Assembly (NCBI GenBank): GCA_029246285.1
Contig: JAQWNW010000058.1
Location: 21,330-85,329 of the forward strand
Source: Paracoccaceae bacterium
GTDB lineage: Bacteria > Pseudomonadota > Alphaproteobacteria > Rhodobacterales > Rhodobacteraceae
DNA length: 64,000 nucleotides
Direction: 5' to 3'
Below are positions 19,465-28,579 of this stretch, one piece after another. Each line of letters starts with the position of its first letter. Position 1 is the stretch's first letter. Below the pieces are notes generated by a model. That model was given only the letters and a program-made list of their open reading frames with translations, did no database searches and was not told the DNA's origin. Position numbers and translations under genes: made by a program.

Positions 19465-20100
19465 TTGGAAGCATCTAAAAATCTAATAGGCTTGAAAGAT
19501 AAAGTTGTAAAATTCTGCAACTCAAGAGAAGATATATTAAGATTTAGTGGTCACATTCCAAAGAATTTAAGATACCACGCAAATGCGCCACAAAAACAAC
19601 CTGTGCAAAAACTTATTGGTAGAATTAGTACAACAGAATTTTTAAATACTAAGAACATTTTAGATAGTATAATAAGGACAAATTATGAATTAAAATGGAA
19701 TACGACATATTCTGAAAATGAGGTGGGTACAGACTTCATAAAAAGATATGGCTGGTTCGATTTAATTGGCCCAAATGGTCCGTTCCATATGGAGGGTATT
19801 CGAATAATGATAGGTTATTGGGGTGCAAATCTTGATTATCAAATGCATTGGCATGAAGCAGAGGAGGCATACGTCCCTCTTGCTGGGTCAGCATTATTCT
19901 GGTCAGAGCATAATGGAACAAAGATTGCTGGTGTTGGAGATATTGTAATTCACAAATCAAACGAAAAGCATTGGACAAAAATGACTGATGGCTTTCTCCT
20001 AGCATTAGCGATTTGGAAAGGAACCAATTTAAGTGTAAATCCAAAGATTTCTTCCCGAGATGGCACCAAAATACATGAGGTAAAAGAAAAAAAAGATTAA
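19465..20100 (+). CDS. dddQ: Cupin DMSP lyase, DddQ-like
   Basis: A 211-residue single-domain cupin that matches the DMSP lyase family, which cleaves dimethylsulfoniopropionate to DMS and acrylate. The metal and catalytic set known for DddQ (H-x3-E-x-Y, then a distant His) is complete: H130, E134, Y136 in HWHEAEEAYVPLAG, and H169 in HKSNEKHW. The N-terminal helical part (about 1-95) is of the size seen in DddQ. The TTG start is preceded by AGG. No acrylate-handling gene (acuI, acuN or prpE) lies beside it. The assignment to DddQ rather than another cupin lyase (DddL, DddK, DddW) is inferred. Confidence 0.7.
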   Translation: MEASKNLIGLKDKVVKFCNSREDILRFSGHIPKNLRYHANAPQKQPVQKLIGRISTTEFLNTKNILDSIIRTNYELKWNTTYSENEVGTDFIKRYGWFDLIGPNGPFHMEGIRIMIGYWGANLDYQMHWHEAEEAYVPLAGSALFWSEHNGTKIAGVGDIVIHKSNEKHWTKMTDGFLLALAIWKGTNLSVNPKISSRDGTKIHEVKEKKD

Positions 20101-20105
20101 GAGGA

Positions 20106-21041
20106 TTAAGAAATATCTCCACCATTTTCAAGCCAATCTCGGCAATCTGGGCTCAAAACCTTATCACATGCCAAATCGTAAAGCGTTAATTCATCTGGAG
20201 ATAAGATATCTTTCCAACGACCATTTATCCCTTTATTAATGAAGGTCTTTGCACCACCTTGCCAACTTGCTCCAGCATCGGGAACATAGGTTTCTGCAGC
20301 TTCTCGCATCGCTTCAATAGATATTTTTTTTTCAACGTCATTTATTCGATCCGACTCGACGTCAATATCTAAAAACTTAGCAATTTTTTTTATCGAAGCC
20401 TTTATATCTTTTTTCATATCAGCATAATTCATAAAAAGAATATTGGGCAAATGACGATAATTCCACCATGATTGAACTCCTTGCAGATGTGACCAAAAGG
20501 GGTACCCATCACTTTCCCAATCAAACCATCCTTTAGTGCACCAATCTCTCCAATATGTATGAAAATCATCTGGTGGATGAGGAAATTTATCACCAATTAG
20601 TTGAGGTGAGTTATTCATCATGTCATAAACTTCTGGAATATAATTTAAGTGGTGATTCCACAAAGACAATGCAACATCTCTGCCATCACGACTTACGTAT
20701 ATATATTTGATCTCTGGAAAAAAGTGTAAGGCATCTAAAGGTAAATGAGTTTTTATTACCCTTCGATGTTTCTGCCCATTTAACTCCTTCAAAACCACTT
20801 CAATAGGAAAATCAGTAGAGTCCAGCCATGGGCTAAATTCCGTTACGTTTTTTGGAAAATTTTGATTTGGAAATAATAGATTTACGACCAAAGCTTGAGT
20901 CCAAGTGGTACCAGCTTTCAATGTTGTCGCAATAACTATATCATTGTTACGCGGTTTAAAATCGACCCAACGCTCACTATCTATATGATGGTTTTGAAAA
21001 ATTAAATTCTTACTAGGATAATTCATTGCTTCACCTGACAT
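20106..21041 (-). CDS. PAPS-dependent sulfotransferase
   Basis: A 311-residue cytosolic-type sulfotransferase (Sulfotransfer_1). The 5'-phosphosulfate loop is TTLKAGTTWTQ (K42-W47), the probable catalytic His is H99 (VIKTHLPLDAL), and the 3'-phosphate site is YVSRDGRDVALS (R118 to S126). Such enzymes move sulfate from PAPS to alcohols, phenols or amines. The acceptor is unknown. It converges with the lyase gene with a 5-base gap, so the two are not co-transcribed. A second in-frame ATG (residue 6) is also a possible start. Confidence 0.88.
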   Translation of the reverse strand: MSGEAMNYPSKNLIFQNHHIDSERWVDFKPRNNDIVIATTLKAGTTWTQALVVNLLFPNQNFPKNVTEFSPWLDSTDFPIEVVLKELNGQKHRRVIKTHLPLDALHFFPEIKYIYVSRDGRDVALSLWNHHLNYIPEVYDMMNNSPQLIGDKFPHPPDDFHTYWRDWCTKGWFDWESDGYPFWSHLQGVQSWWNYRHLPNILFMNYADMKKDIKASIKKIAKFLDIDVESDRINDVEKKISIEAMREAAETYVPDAGASWQGGAKTFINKGINGRWKDILSPDELTLYDLACDKVLSPDCRDWLENGGDIS

Positions 21042-21103
21042 AAAAAAATCAGTTAAAGCCTACATCAAAATAATTAAAATATTCAATACACTTTCAGACC
21101 TAT

Positions 21104-22021
21104 TTACTCTTCCAATAGATCTTTGATATGTTGTTTTGAGTTTTTTGCAATATAATCCATAAATAAACGCACTTTAGGTTCTTGTAATTTTCGATGTGGA
21201 TAAAGACATCCAAAAGTTGATGATAATGGTGGTGAATCTTCTAAAATTTTTACTAAAGAACCGGATTTCAGATGTTTCGCCACTTCAAATTTTGGCCGAT
21301 TTACGATACCACGGCCAGCCAAAGCCCAAGTAGTCAAGAGATCGCCATCATCCGTATCATAAGCACCTTTAGCAAAAACTTTCTGAGGTAACCCATCAAC
21401 TAATAAGGTCCAATAATACTCCTTACTTCCTGGAAATCTTAATAAAAGACAATTATGTGCGTCACTTTTTAAGCAGGTTGGGGTTTTTGGAACACCTTTG
21501 CTTTTCAAATAATCTGGAGAAGCACATAAAACTCTTTCACATTGTAAAATGCTTCTTAATTTCATGGTACTGTCTTCTAATACGCCCAAGAAGAATTCTA
21601 AGTCAGCACGCTCTTCCAAAAAATTCGTCTTGCGGTCAGTCAATCGGAGCCGTATTTCGATTTCTGGATATATATCATTAAAAGCTGGAATTAATGGACC
21701 AATAATTCTTCTACCCAGACCTAGTGGTGCTAGAGCACGGATCTCACCCCTTGGTTTTCCAGCAAAACCTGCAATTGCAGCTTCAGCACCTTCTACCGAT
21801 TCAATGATCTTTTCCGCATGTTCGTAGAATAATCTTCCTGTCTCGGTTAATGCTAATTTTCGAGTAGTCCTATTAAATAGTCTTACACCTAATCTTCTCT
21901 CAAGTTCTTTAATACGATTTGATGCCACCGCAGGCGTTAATCGTTGATCTCTCCCAGCAGCCGTAATCGATCCGAGCTCAACCACACGAACAAATACTTT
22001 GACTGAGTCGAAATATGGCAT
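21104..22021 (-). CDS. LysR-family regulator divergent from puuD
   Basis: A 305-residue LTTR. The N-terminal winged HTH is GSITAAGRDQRLTPAVASNRIKE-like (about residues 18-42), followed by the linker helix, and the C-terminal inducer-binding domain runs to the end. I chose the ATG at 22021, which has GAGAG at good spacing, over an upstream TTG at 22042. It is divergent from puuD across about 105 bases that hold a promoter and an AT-rich palindrome, so it probably controls puuD and itself. Confidence 0.88.
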   Translation of the reverse strand: MPYFDSVKVFVRVVELGSITAAGRDQRLTPAVASNRIKELERRLGVRLFNRTTRKLALTETGRLFYEHAEKIIESVEGAEAAIAGFAGKPRGEIRALAPLGLGRRIIGPLIPAFNDIYPEIEIRLRLTDRKTNFLEERADLEFFLGVLEDSTMKLRSILQCERVLCASPDYLKSKGVPKTPTCLKSDAHNCLLLRFPGSKEYYWTLLVDGLPQKVFAKGAYDTDDGDLLTTWALAGRGIVNRPKFEVAKHLKSGSLVKILEDSPPLSSTFGCLYPHRKLQEPKVRLFMDYIAKNSKQHIKDLLEE

Positions 22022-22049
22022 TTTACTCTCAATTACTTTCAATTATTTT

Positions 22050-22109
22050 TTGACAGTGAAGGCTTATTTTATATATTTTTCAAGAGATAAAATATATGTA
22101 TTATAAAAT
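22050..22109 (+). promoter_or_regulatory. puuD promoter with overlapping palindromic operator
   Basis: TTGACA (22050-22055) and TATATT (22072-22077) are 16 bases apart, facing puuD. Overlapping the -10 is a 9-bp inverted repeat, ATATATTTT (22071-22079) and AAAATATAT (22089-22097), a plausible LysR-type site. A following ATGTATTATAAAAT (22096-22109) resembles half of the palindrome upstream of uraH. Confidence 0.55.
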
Positions 22110-22127
22110 CAAACATGGAGATCTTAA

Positions 22128-23345
22128 ATGTATGAGTATGCTATAATTTGGGAATGGCTGAGCTTTGCTGTAAAATGGATTCATGTCATCACAGCCATTG
22201 CTTGGATAGGCTCATCCTTCTATTTTATTGCTTTGGATTTAAGTCTGCAAAAAAGAGCAAATCTACCTGATGGAGTTTCTGGTGAGGAATGGCAAGTACA
22301 CGGTGGTGGCTTTTATCATATTCAGAAATATTTAGTCGCTCCAAAGGAACTGCCAACTCATCTAACCTGGTTTAAGTGGGAAAGTTACGCCACATGGTTA
22401 TCTGGCTTCGCATTAATGTGTATTATTTATTACGTTGGAGCAGATCTATATTTAATCGACAAAAATTTATGGGATATTGAACCCTGGTTAGCCATAATTG
22501 TCTCTGTTGGCTCCATAATTATTTCATATTTAATTTACGATTTTTTATGTAGGTCAAAATTGGGAGGAAAACCCACATTACTTATGTTAATATTATATTT
22601 AATTCTAATATTTGCCGCATGGGGTTATACTCAAATATTTACTGGCAGAGCGGCTTTTTTGCATCTTGGTGCGATTACAGCCACTATAATGTCCTGTAAC
22701 GTGTTTATGGTTATTATTCCCAACCAAAAAATCGTAGTCGCCGATTTAATTGCAAATAAAACACCAGACCCAAAATATGGTAAAATTGCAAAGTTACGTT
22801 CAACTCATAATAATTATTTAACCCTCCCTGTTATATTTCTTATGCTGTCAAATCATTATCCTCTTGCTTTCGCAACAGAATACAATTGGATTATTGCAAG
22901 CATGGTTTTTTTAATGGGAGTCACGATAAGGCATTACTTTAATACAATGCATGCTCGAGCAGGAAAGCCGACTTGGACTTGGGCAATTACAATAATTATT
23001 TTTCTTATTATAATGTGGTTATCAACAGTTCCAAATGTACTTAGCAACAAAAAAACTCAAATACCCACAGCTCTAGAATCTTTAAGAACTTCACAAAAAT
23101 TTGAAAGCGTCGAAAGTATTATAATTGGTCGTTGTTCAATGTGTCATGCCTCTGAACCAGTTTATCCAAATATTCATATAGCACCCAACAATGTTTTGCT
23201 AGAAACTGAGGAACAAATCATCCAAAATGCTAGAGGTATTTATCTTCATGCGGGTCGTAGCAAGGCTATGCCACCAGCAAATGTTACTTGGATGGAAGAA
23301 CATGAGCGGACTTTACTCGTTCAATGGTACGAAGAAGCATTGTAA
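22128..23345 (+). CDS. puuD: Membrane urate oxidase PuuD with C-terminal cytochrome c
   Basis: A 405-residue integral membrane protein with about eight helices matching PuuD (opening WLSFAVKWIHVITAIAWIGS, then LVAPKELP and WFKWESYATWLSG). The C-terminal domain is a mono-haem cytochrome c: CSMCH at 336-340 and a probable Met ligand at 381 (KAMPP). PuuD oxidises urate to 5-hydroxyisourate and passes electrons to the respiratory chain instead of making H2O2. The ATG has GGAG at ideal spacing. The product is the substrate of UraH, encoded about 9 kb downstream. Confidence 0.93.
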   Translation: MYEYAIIWEWLSFAVKWIHVITAIAWIGSSFYFIALDLSLQKRANLPDGVSGEEWQVHGGGFYHIQKYLVAPKELPTHLTWFKWESYATWLSGFALMCIIYYVGADLYLIDKNLWDIEPWLAIIVSVGSIIISYLIYDFLCRSKLGGKPTLLMLILYLILIFAAWGYTQIFTGRAAFLHLGAITATIMSCNVFMVIIPNQKIVVADLIANKTPDPKYGKIAKLRSTHNNYLTLPVIFLMLSNHYPLAFATEYNWIIASMVFLMGVTIRHYFNTMHARAGKPTWTWAITIIIFLIIMWLSTVPNVLSNKKTQIPTALESLRTSQKFESVESIIIGRCSMCHASEPVYPNIHIAPNNVLLETEEQIIQNARGIYLHAGRSKAMPPANVTWMEEHERTLLVQWYEEAL

Positions 23346-23368
23346 AGTAATCAATAGAAAATTACTTT
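23344..23368. terminator. Possible bidirectional terminator, puuD / cupin
   Basis: AAAGTAAT (23344-23351) and ATTACTTT (23361-23368) form an 8-bp hairpin with a 9-base loop exactly between two convergent genes. The stem is AT-rich and T-runs are short, so it is a weak candidate. Confidence 0.4.
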
Positions 23369-23646
23369 AATTCGACCTCAACAAAAGACATCGGATAATT
23401 TGAGTTATTTATCACATTATGCTCCACCCCTTCAGATCTTCTATAAGCCGTACCCGCTGGAACCAAAACTTCGCGTTTAGTCCCGATTTCTTCTAATAAC
23501 ATATTACAGTCACTGACAGCAGTAATAACATAATCAAACTCATGCTTATGCCAACCAGTTTCTGAACCAGCTTCAAAATCAAATCTGGTAACTCGAACCT
23601 TATCATCTTCAATTAGCAATGACGCTTCAGCTTTAGCTCTTTTCAT
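23362..23646 (-). CDS. Small single-domain cupin
   Basis: A 94-residue cupin barrel. The first conserved motif is represented by GSETGWHKHEFDYVI and the second by PAGTAYRRSEGVEHNVIN, giving His residues for a metal centre (WHKHE and EHN). I chose the ATG at 23646 (AAGGA upstream) over a TTG six bases earlier. The protein is too small and general to assign a reaction. It converges with puuD and is 31 bases downstream of an unknown gene with which it is likely co-transcribed. Confidence 0.75.
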   Translation of the reverse strand: MKRAKAEASLLIEDDKVRVTRFDFEAGSETGWHKHEFDYVITAVSDCNMLLEEIGTKREVLVPAGTAYRRSEGVEHNVINNSNYPMSFVEVELK

Positions 23647-23677
23647 GCTCAATCCTTTTTAATTAGCAATAAAAATA

Positions 23678-24094
23678 TTATTGAATAATAATTTTTGAAT
23701 AGCTACTCCAATTTGTAAGTTTATTGAAATCGGGAAGGAAAACCGTTTGACTTATAGTCATTTGCTTTAGTGAATTCGACAAAGTTCGTTTAACTTCCAT
23801 CACTTTAATATCATCCTTGAACGCTTTGGTGTTGAGCTCTCGCTCTGATATTATTTCTGTGGTCAAGCTATCTGCAAGCTCACCGCCCGAGAAAGGAAAG
23901 GACAAACCATTTGGCCGCCCACGAAACCTAAATTCCTGACGCTCTCCATGATGATCGATCCAAATCATCTCAAATAGCAGATCTTTAGTCTTAACAGATA
24001 TGATATAATGACCATCTAATGGGGGTAAGCCTTGTTCATAGACACAAGATCCCTTTATTAAAGCCCATTTTCCCAAAAAACTTTTGTATTGCAT
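23678..24094 (-). CDS. Conserved-looking hypothetical protein (beta-rich)
   Basis: A 138-residue soluble protein with alternating short strands (GHYIISVKTKDLLFEMIWIDH, EFRFRGRPNGLSFPF, LNTKAFKDDIKVMEVKR), which suggests a lipocalin-like or beta-barrel fold. I do not recognise the family and see no signal peptide or catalytic motif. The ATG at 24094 is preferred over a TTG three codons earlier. It is the first gene of a two-gene unit with the small cupin. A shared function with the cupin is only a guess from adjacency. Confidence 0.6.
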   Translation of the reverse strand: MQYKSFLGKWALIKGSCVYEQGLPPLDGHYIISVKTKDLLFEMIWIDHHGERQEFRFRGRPNGLSFPFSGGELADSLTTEIISERELNTKAFKDDIKVMEVKRTLSNSLKQMTISQTVFLPDFNKLTNWSSYSKIIIQ

Positions 24095-24225
24095 AGATAC
24101 CAACCATTTTAAATGAGACTAATATTATAAATCATTTAATAAATAAACTACACTCCATACCAACACTGTACTAAATTCCATTATCTTTTAGGTCCAAATT
24201 GAAAATAAATTTCTAAATTATTTCA

Positions 24226-24255
24226 TTGAGAACTTGAATTTTATTTGAATATAAC
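24226..24255 (+). promoter_or_regulatory. Weak candidate promoter for the aldehyde dehydrogenase
   Basis: TTGAGA (24226-24231) and TATAAC (24250-24255), spacing 18 bases, about 40 bases before the start codon. It is one of several possible matches in an AT-rich 199-base gap that otherwise shows nothing. Confidence 0.28.
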
Positions 24256-24293
24256 CCCAATATCCAACCACAAATAACCATATATAGGTCAAG

Positions 24294-25757
24294 ATGAAGA
24301 ATTATTATAAAAACTATGTTGATGGCAATTGGATCGATGGGGGTTCAGGTGTAATACCAGTCGACAATCCAGCCAACGGGGAGCACCTAGCTGATCAAGC
24401 TTGTGCTGATTTCAATGATATTGACAAGGCAGTTAAAGCAGCAAAGCGTGTTCACAAAGAAGGTCTATTAACCGCTATGCGGCCAGTTGAAAGGGGTAGA
24501 ATGGTTAAAAAGATGGGAGAATTTCTTCTTCAAAATGCTCCTCTGATATCTAAAGAGTTAACTTTGGAGGCTGGCAAACCTTTATGGGAGTCTGAGATTG
24601 AAATTCGAGGAGCCGCTCGATACTTTGAATATTACGGTAACCAGGCAGAAACAATTGAAGGGAAATCAATACCGCTTGGTGAAAACTATTATGATTTTAC
24701 TGCTTATGAACCATATGGAGTTTCAGCTCAGATTATACCTTGGAACTTTCCTTTTGAAATGACCTCGAGATCTTTATCTGCCGGGCTAACAACTGGTAAC
24801 TCTTGCGTCGTTAAAACAGCAGAGAATGATCCTCTAACCCAATACTGGTTTGCTAAGGCGGCAGAATATGCCGGTTTTCCAGATGGTTCTGTTAATTTAC
24901 TCTGTGGTTTGGGTAAAGAAGCTGGTGTTGCACTTTCATCTCATCCTGAAGTCAATCAAATTGTGTTCACAGGATCAGTTGCTACCGGCTCAGCAATAGC
25001 AGGGGAAGCCGCTAAAAATATCGTTCCATGTACATTAGAGTTAGGAGGAAAATCTGCTGCTATTGTTTACGATGATGCGGATTTGGATAATTTGCTCAAT
25101 TCTTTAAGGTGGGGAATATTTTATAACGCTGGCCAAGTTTGTTCTGCTATGAGCAGAATAATTGTTCCAAGGAAACTTCAGGAAGAAATTTCAGAAAGAG
25201 CCGGCGAATTAGCAAAATCCTTATCTGTTGGACCAGGTTCAGAGCGAAAAGAATTTGGTAATAATATGGGATCATTAATATCTGAGTTACAAAGAGACCG
25301 GGCACTAGCGCTTTGCCAAAAAGCTCAAAGTGCAGGAGCATCAACTGTCACTGGAGGACACAAATTAAATCGACCAGGCTGGTTCTTAGAGCCCACCATA
25401 TTTAACAATGTTACTCCCGACATGGAGATAGCTCAAACTGAGGTTTTCGGACCAGTCTTGTCAATAATTCCGTATGACACAGATGAACAAGCGCTCGATA
25501 TAGCAAATGGTACAGATTATGGTTTGGTTTCTGGGGTTTTCACAAAGGATTTAGACCGGGCAATGGTTTCTGCTCAAAAAATGCGTGCAGGCCAGGTTTT
25601 TATAAATGAATGGTTCGCAGGCGGGGTTGAAACTCCTTTTGGTGGATATGGTAAATCAGGTTATGGTCGAGAAAAAGGCCGAGAAGCACTTTGGAATTAT
25701 ATTCAGACTAAGAATATAGCCATAAGGCTTGGTAAAGGTGCGGCAGGTCGGGCTTAA
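24294..25757 (+). CDS. NAD(P)-dependent aldehyde dehydrogenase
   Basis: A 487-residue ALDH with all catalytic parts: N151 in PWNFPFEMT, the Gly-rich FTGSVATG (225-232), general base E249 (LELGGKSAA), nucleophile C283 (NAGQVCSAMSR), and EVFGPVLS later. Of the betaine/salicylaldehyde dehydrogenase-like group by length and pattern, but the substrate is not determined. The carboxymuconolactone decarboxylase-like gene follows after 32 bases on the same strand and is probably co-transcribed, suggesting a small catabolic module. Confidence 0.93.
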   Translation: MKNYYKNYVDGNWIDGGSGVIPVDNPANGEHLADQACADFNDIDKAVKAAKRVHKEGLLTAMRPVERGRMVKKMGEFLLQNAPLISKELTLEAGKPLWESEIEIRGAARYFEYYGNQAETIEGKSIPLGENYYDFTAYEPYGVSAQIIPWNFPFEMTSRSLSAGLTTGNSCVVKTAENDPLTQYWFAKAAEYAGFPDGSVNLLCGLGKEAGVALSSHPEVNQIVFTGSVATGSAIAGEAAKNIVPCTLELGGKSAAIVYDDADLDNLLNSLRWGIFYNAGQVCSAMSRIIVPRKLQEEISERAGELAKSLSVGPGSERKEFGNNMGSLISELQRDRALALCQKAQSAGASTVTGGHKLNRPGWFLEPTIFNNVTPDMEIAQTEVFGPVLSIIPYDTDEQALDIANGTDYGLVSGVFTKDLDRAMVSAQKMRAGQVFINEWFAGGVETPFGGYGKSGYGREKGREALWNYIQTKNIAIRLGKGAAGRA

Positions 25758-25789
25758 ATTAAAACAATTAAATAAAGGTAGAGTATCTT

Positions 25790-26167
25790 ATGGAGAATAA
25801 ATTCGAACTAGGTCTTAAGAAAAGAAAAGAAACACTAGGTGCAAAATATGTAGAAGAAAATCTTGCTTTAGCCGATAACTTTACCAAACCTTTTCAAGAA
25901 GCGATGACTGAATGGTGCTGGGGATTTGGATGGGGGGATGAAACAATTGATAAGAAAACCAGATCAATGATGAATCTAGCTATGATTGGCGCATTAGGAA
26001 AAATGCATGAATGGGAAATCCATTGTAACGGTGCAATAAAAAATGGGGTGTCCTTGGAAGAAATTAGAGCAATTATTCACGTGGTTGCTATCTATTGTGG
26101 AGTTCCACAATCATTGGAATGTTTTCGAGTAGCCCGAAAGGTTTTGGAAGAACATAAGTTGTTATGA
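25790..26167 (+). CDS. Carboxymuconolactone decarboxylase family protein
   Basis: A 125-residue all-helical protein of the CMD/AhpD-like superfamily, close in size and layout to 4-carboxymuconolactone decarboxylase (PcaC, about 130 residues). Key stretch: MHEWEIHCNGAIKNGVSLEEIRAIIH, where EWEIHC.GA..NG is the CMD signature. It has no CxxC pair of AhpD type, so it is not a peroxidase-like member. The other protocatechuate genes are absent here, so a true PcaC role is not supported; a tautomerase or decarboxylase step in the aldehyde dehydrogenase's pathway is possible. Confidence 0.82.
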   Translation: MENKFELGLKKRKETLGAKYVEENLALADNFTKPFQEAMTEWCWGFGWGDETIDKKTRSMMNLAMIGALGKMHEWEIHCNGAIKNGVSLEEIRAIIHVVAIYCGVPQSLECFRVARKVLEEHKLL

Positions 26168-26175
26168 TAGGAAAT

Positions 26176-26934
26176 TTAAAAACTTAAGAACTTACGAACA
26201 CTATGTTCAAATTCTATAGGCTTTTCTGCATGGACCCAGTGTCCTGCGCCGACAATTCTTTTAACTCTCAGGTTTGAAAATTTTTTTCGCATTAACGAAA
26301 TACTATCTGTTGAAACATAGGTTGAATTTTCTCCAACTATCAATAAAGTTTTACCATTAAATACTTGATTAGAACTTGGAAAATTTACAATTTTTCCCAT
26401 ATTTTTCTCCAGACTTGATAAATTTAGGTCCCAGGTTGTATGAGATTTAAATTTCAAATTCTGAAGCAAGAAATCCCGAACTTCTTTTTCTTCAATGAAC
26501 GACGCAAGAACATTATCCGCATCTCTTCTAGACTTGACAAGTTTCAAATCAATACTTTGTAAAGCTTTAACAATGTCTATTTGCGAATGATCGTAGTTGA
26601 TTGGTGCAATATCAACTACAATTAGCTTTGCCACTATTTTCGGGTCCTGTAATGCTAAGTACATAAAAGCTTTACCGCCCATGGAGTGACCCAGGATGCT
26701 ACAGTAACCTCCAAAGGATTTTATTACTTTTTCCAGATCATCAGCCATTGCTTCATAACTATGATCTGGATGAGAACTACTATTACCATGATTGCGCATA
26801 TCTACTGAGATTACATACCATTTATCTGATAAGCGCCGAGAAATTACACCCCAATTTTTGGCTGAGCCAAACAATCCATGTGCGATTATCAGTGGGGGGT
26901 GTTTTGGATCTCCCACTTTGATAGCATTTAACAT
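26176..26934 (-). CDS. Alpha/beta hydrolase, YbfF-like esterase
   Basis: A 252-residue alpha/beta-fold hydrolase. The oxyanion region is IAHGLFGSAKNWG, the nucleophile elbow GHSMGG (Ser about residue 80), and the C-terminal His is in GAGHWVHAEKP. An acid residue lies in the VGENSTYVS region. This pattern and length fit the YbfF acyl-CoA/ester hydrolase group. It follows hisS by 10 bases on the same strand and likely shares its transcript. The natural substrate is unknown. Confidence 0.88.
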   Translation of the reverse strand: MLNAIKVGDPKHPPLIIAHGLFGSAKNWGVISRRLSDKWYVISVDMRNHGNSSSHPDHSYEAMADDLEKVIKSFGGYCSILGHSMGGKAFMYLALQDPKIVAKLIVVDIAPINYDHSQIDIVKALQSIDLKLVKSRRDADNVLASFIEEKEVRDFLLQNLKFKSHTTWDLNLSSLEKNMGKIVNFPSSNQVFNGKTLLIVGENSTYVSTDSISLMRKKFSNLRVKRIVGAGHWVHAEKPIEFEHSVRKFLSF

Positions 26935-26944
26935 AATGTTTTTC

Positions 26945-28447
26945 TTAATTCTTGTATTTTGAGATCAAATTTTCTAATTCGACGATCAAATTCTTACGTA
27001 ATATCGTCTTTTGAGCAGGTTGTGATTTCCATTCCTCATTAGTAGTCATCTCAGAAGCAAGTTTAGCTCCTAAGTATAGGTCTTTTATTAATACCTCACC
27101 TTTTTCTAGCTCATTCTCTCCTTCGATAATCGCAATGGGACTATTGCGTATATCAGCGTATTTCAATTGATTCCCAAAATTCTTAGGATTCCCCATATAA
27201 ACTTCAGATCGTATACCTGCTCTCCTTAACTCTACAGCCATCGATTGATAATCATTTAATCTGTCACGATCCATTACGGTAATAATGACTGGACCTTGCT
27301 CAGTAATTTTAGAAGATTTCCGACTTTCTAATGCAGCAAGTAACCTATCTACTCCAATAGACATCCCAGTAGCAGGAACCTCTTGCCCAGTAAACCGCTT
27401 TACCAGATCATCATATCGACCTCCCCCTGCGACAGAACCAAATCGCCTTTTTAATCCCTTTTCATCAACTATATCAAAAGTTAATTCTGCCTCAAGAACT
27501 GGACCAGTATAATACCCAAGTCCTCTTACAACAGACGGATCAATTAAAACACGATCAACCCCATAACCCTGTGCTTCAGTACTTTCGGAGATCTTTTCAA
27601 GATCCAAAATACCTTGCTCTCCTATTTTAGAACCAGTTACCAAATATGATAAATTCTTGAGTGTCTGCTGATTAGTCTCAGATTTTGCCCCTAAAAACTG
27701 CAAAATCAGAGATAGTTGGCTATCAGATAAGTTTGCACCATCTGTATAATCACCACTTTCATCCTTTCGTCCTTTTCCCAAAAGATCCTTGACACCTGAA
27801 GCGCCGAGCCGGTCCAATTTATCTATTGCCCTTAAAACAATTCCTCGCTGCTCAGCACATTTCTGCAAATCATTTGATTCAAATAGACCTATTTTTTCTA
27901 AAACACCGTTAAGAACTTTTCGATTATTTACTTTTATTATATAATCACCCCGATTAATTCCTGTAGCCTCTAATGAATCTGCAAGCATTAAACACATTTC
28001 AGCATCAGCAATCATATGAGAAGAACCGACAGTGTCCGCGTCACATTGATAGAATTGTCGAAAACGGCCAGGACCAGGTTTTTCATTCCGCCAAACAGGA
28101 CCCATACAATAACGTCTATATGGACTGGGTAGTTTATTTCGATGTTGAGCATAAACTCTCGCCAACGGGGCTGTTAAATCATAGCGCAAAGCCAACCAGC
28201 TATCTTCTTCCTGCCATGCAAAAACTCCTTCATTTGGCCTATCAATATCAGGTAAAAATTTCCCCAAAGCATCAACATTTTCTATCGCGCTAGTCTCTAG
28301 GGGTTCAAAACCATACATATGATAAACTTCCATTATTTTTTGAAGCATCGAGTTGCGAACTCTAATCTCACTACCAAAATAATCTCTAAATCCTTTGGGT
28401 GTCTCAGCCTTTGGCTTCATATTTTTTACTTTTTTTTGCTTAGACAT
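26945..28447 (-). CDS. hisS: Histidyl-tRNA synthetase, long alphaproteobacterial form
   Basis: A 500-residue class II synthetase. The opening [10 protein letters not shown] is motif 1-like. [12 protein letters not shown] and [22 protein letters not shown] contain motif 2, and GLGYYTGPV is a histidine-A segment. GGGRYDDLV and motif 3 [13 protein letters not shown] follow, and a C-terminal anticodon domain begins near residue 400. At 500 residues it is longer than the usual ~420-residue bacterial HisRS. This fits the alphaproteobacterial lineage whose enzyme and tRNA-His have lost the G-1 identity element. A later ATG (residue 10) is an alternative start. Confidence 0.95.
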   Translation of the reverse strand: MSKQKKVKNMKPKAETPKGFRDYFGSEIRVRNSMLQKIMEVYHMYGFEPLETSAIENVDALGKFLPDIDRPNEGVFAWQEEDSWLALRYDLTAPLARVYAQHRNKLPSPYRRYCMGPVWRNEKPGPGRFRQFYQCDADTVGSSHMIADAEMCLMLADSLEATGINRGDYIIKVNNRKVLNGVLEKIGLFESNDLQKCAEQRGIVLRAIDKLDRLGASGVKDLLGKGRKDESGDYTDGANLSDSQLSLILQFLGAKSETNQQTLKNLSYLVTGSKIGEQGILDLEKISESTEAQGYGVDRVLIDPSVVRGLGYYTGPVLEAELTFDIVDEKGLKRRFGSVAGGGRYDDLVKRFTGQEVPATGMSIGVDRLLAALESRKSSKITEQGPVIITVMDRDRLNDYQSMAVELRRAGIRSEVYMGNPKNFGNQLKYADIRNSPIAIIEGENELEKGEVLIKDLYLGAKLASEMTTNEEWKSQPAQKTILRKNLIVELENLISKYKN

Positions 28448-28579
28448 TCTCTTGCCAATTTGTTGTTATCATTTACGTCCTAAACCAAGGCCATGAAAGG
28501 AGCAAGGTTTCCCACATCAAAGCCTAGTAATTAATATTGCTCTACCTTATGGTTAAAAATCAATAAGAAGAGCAAGAAA

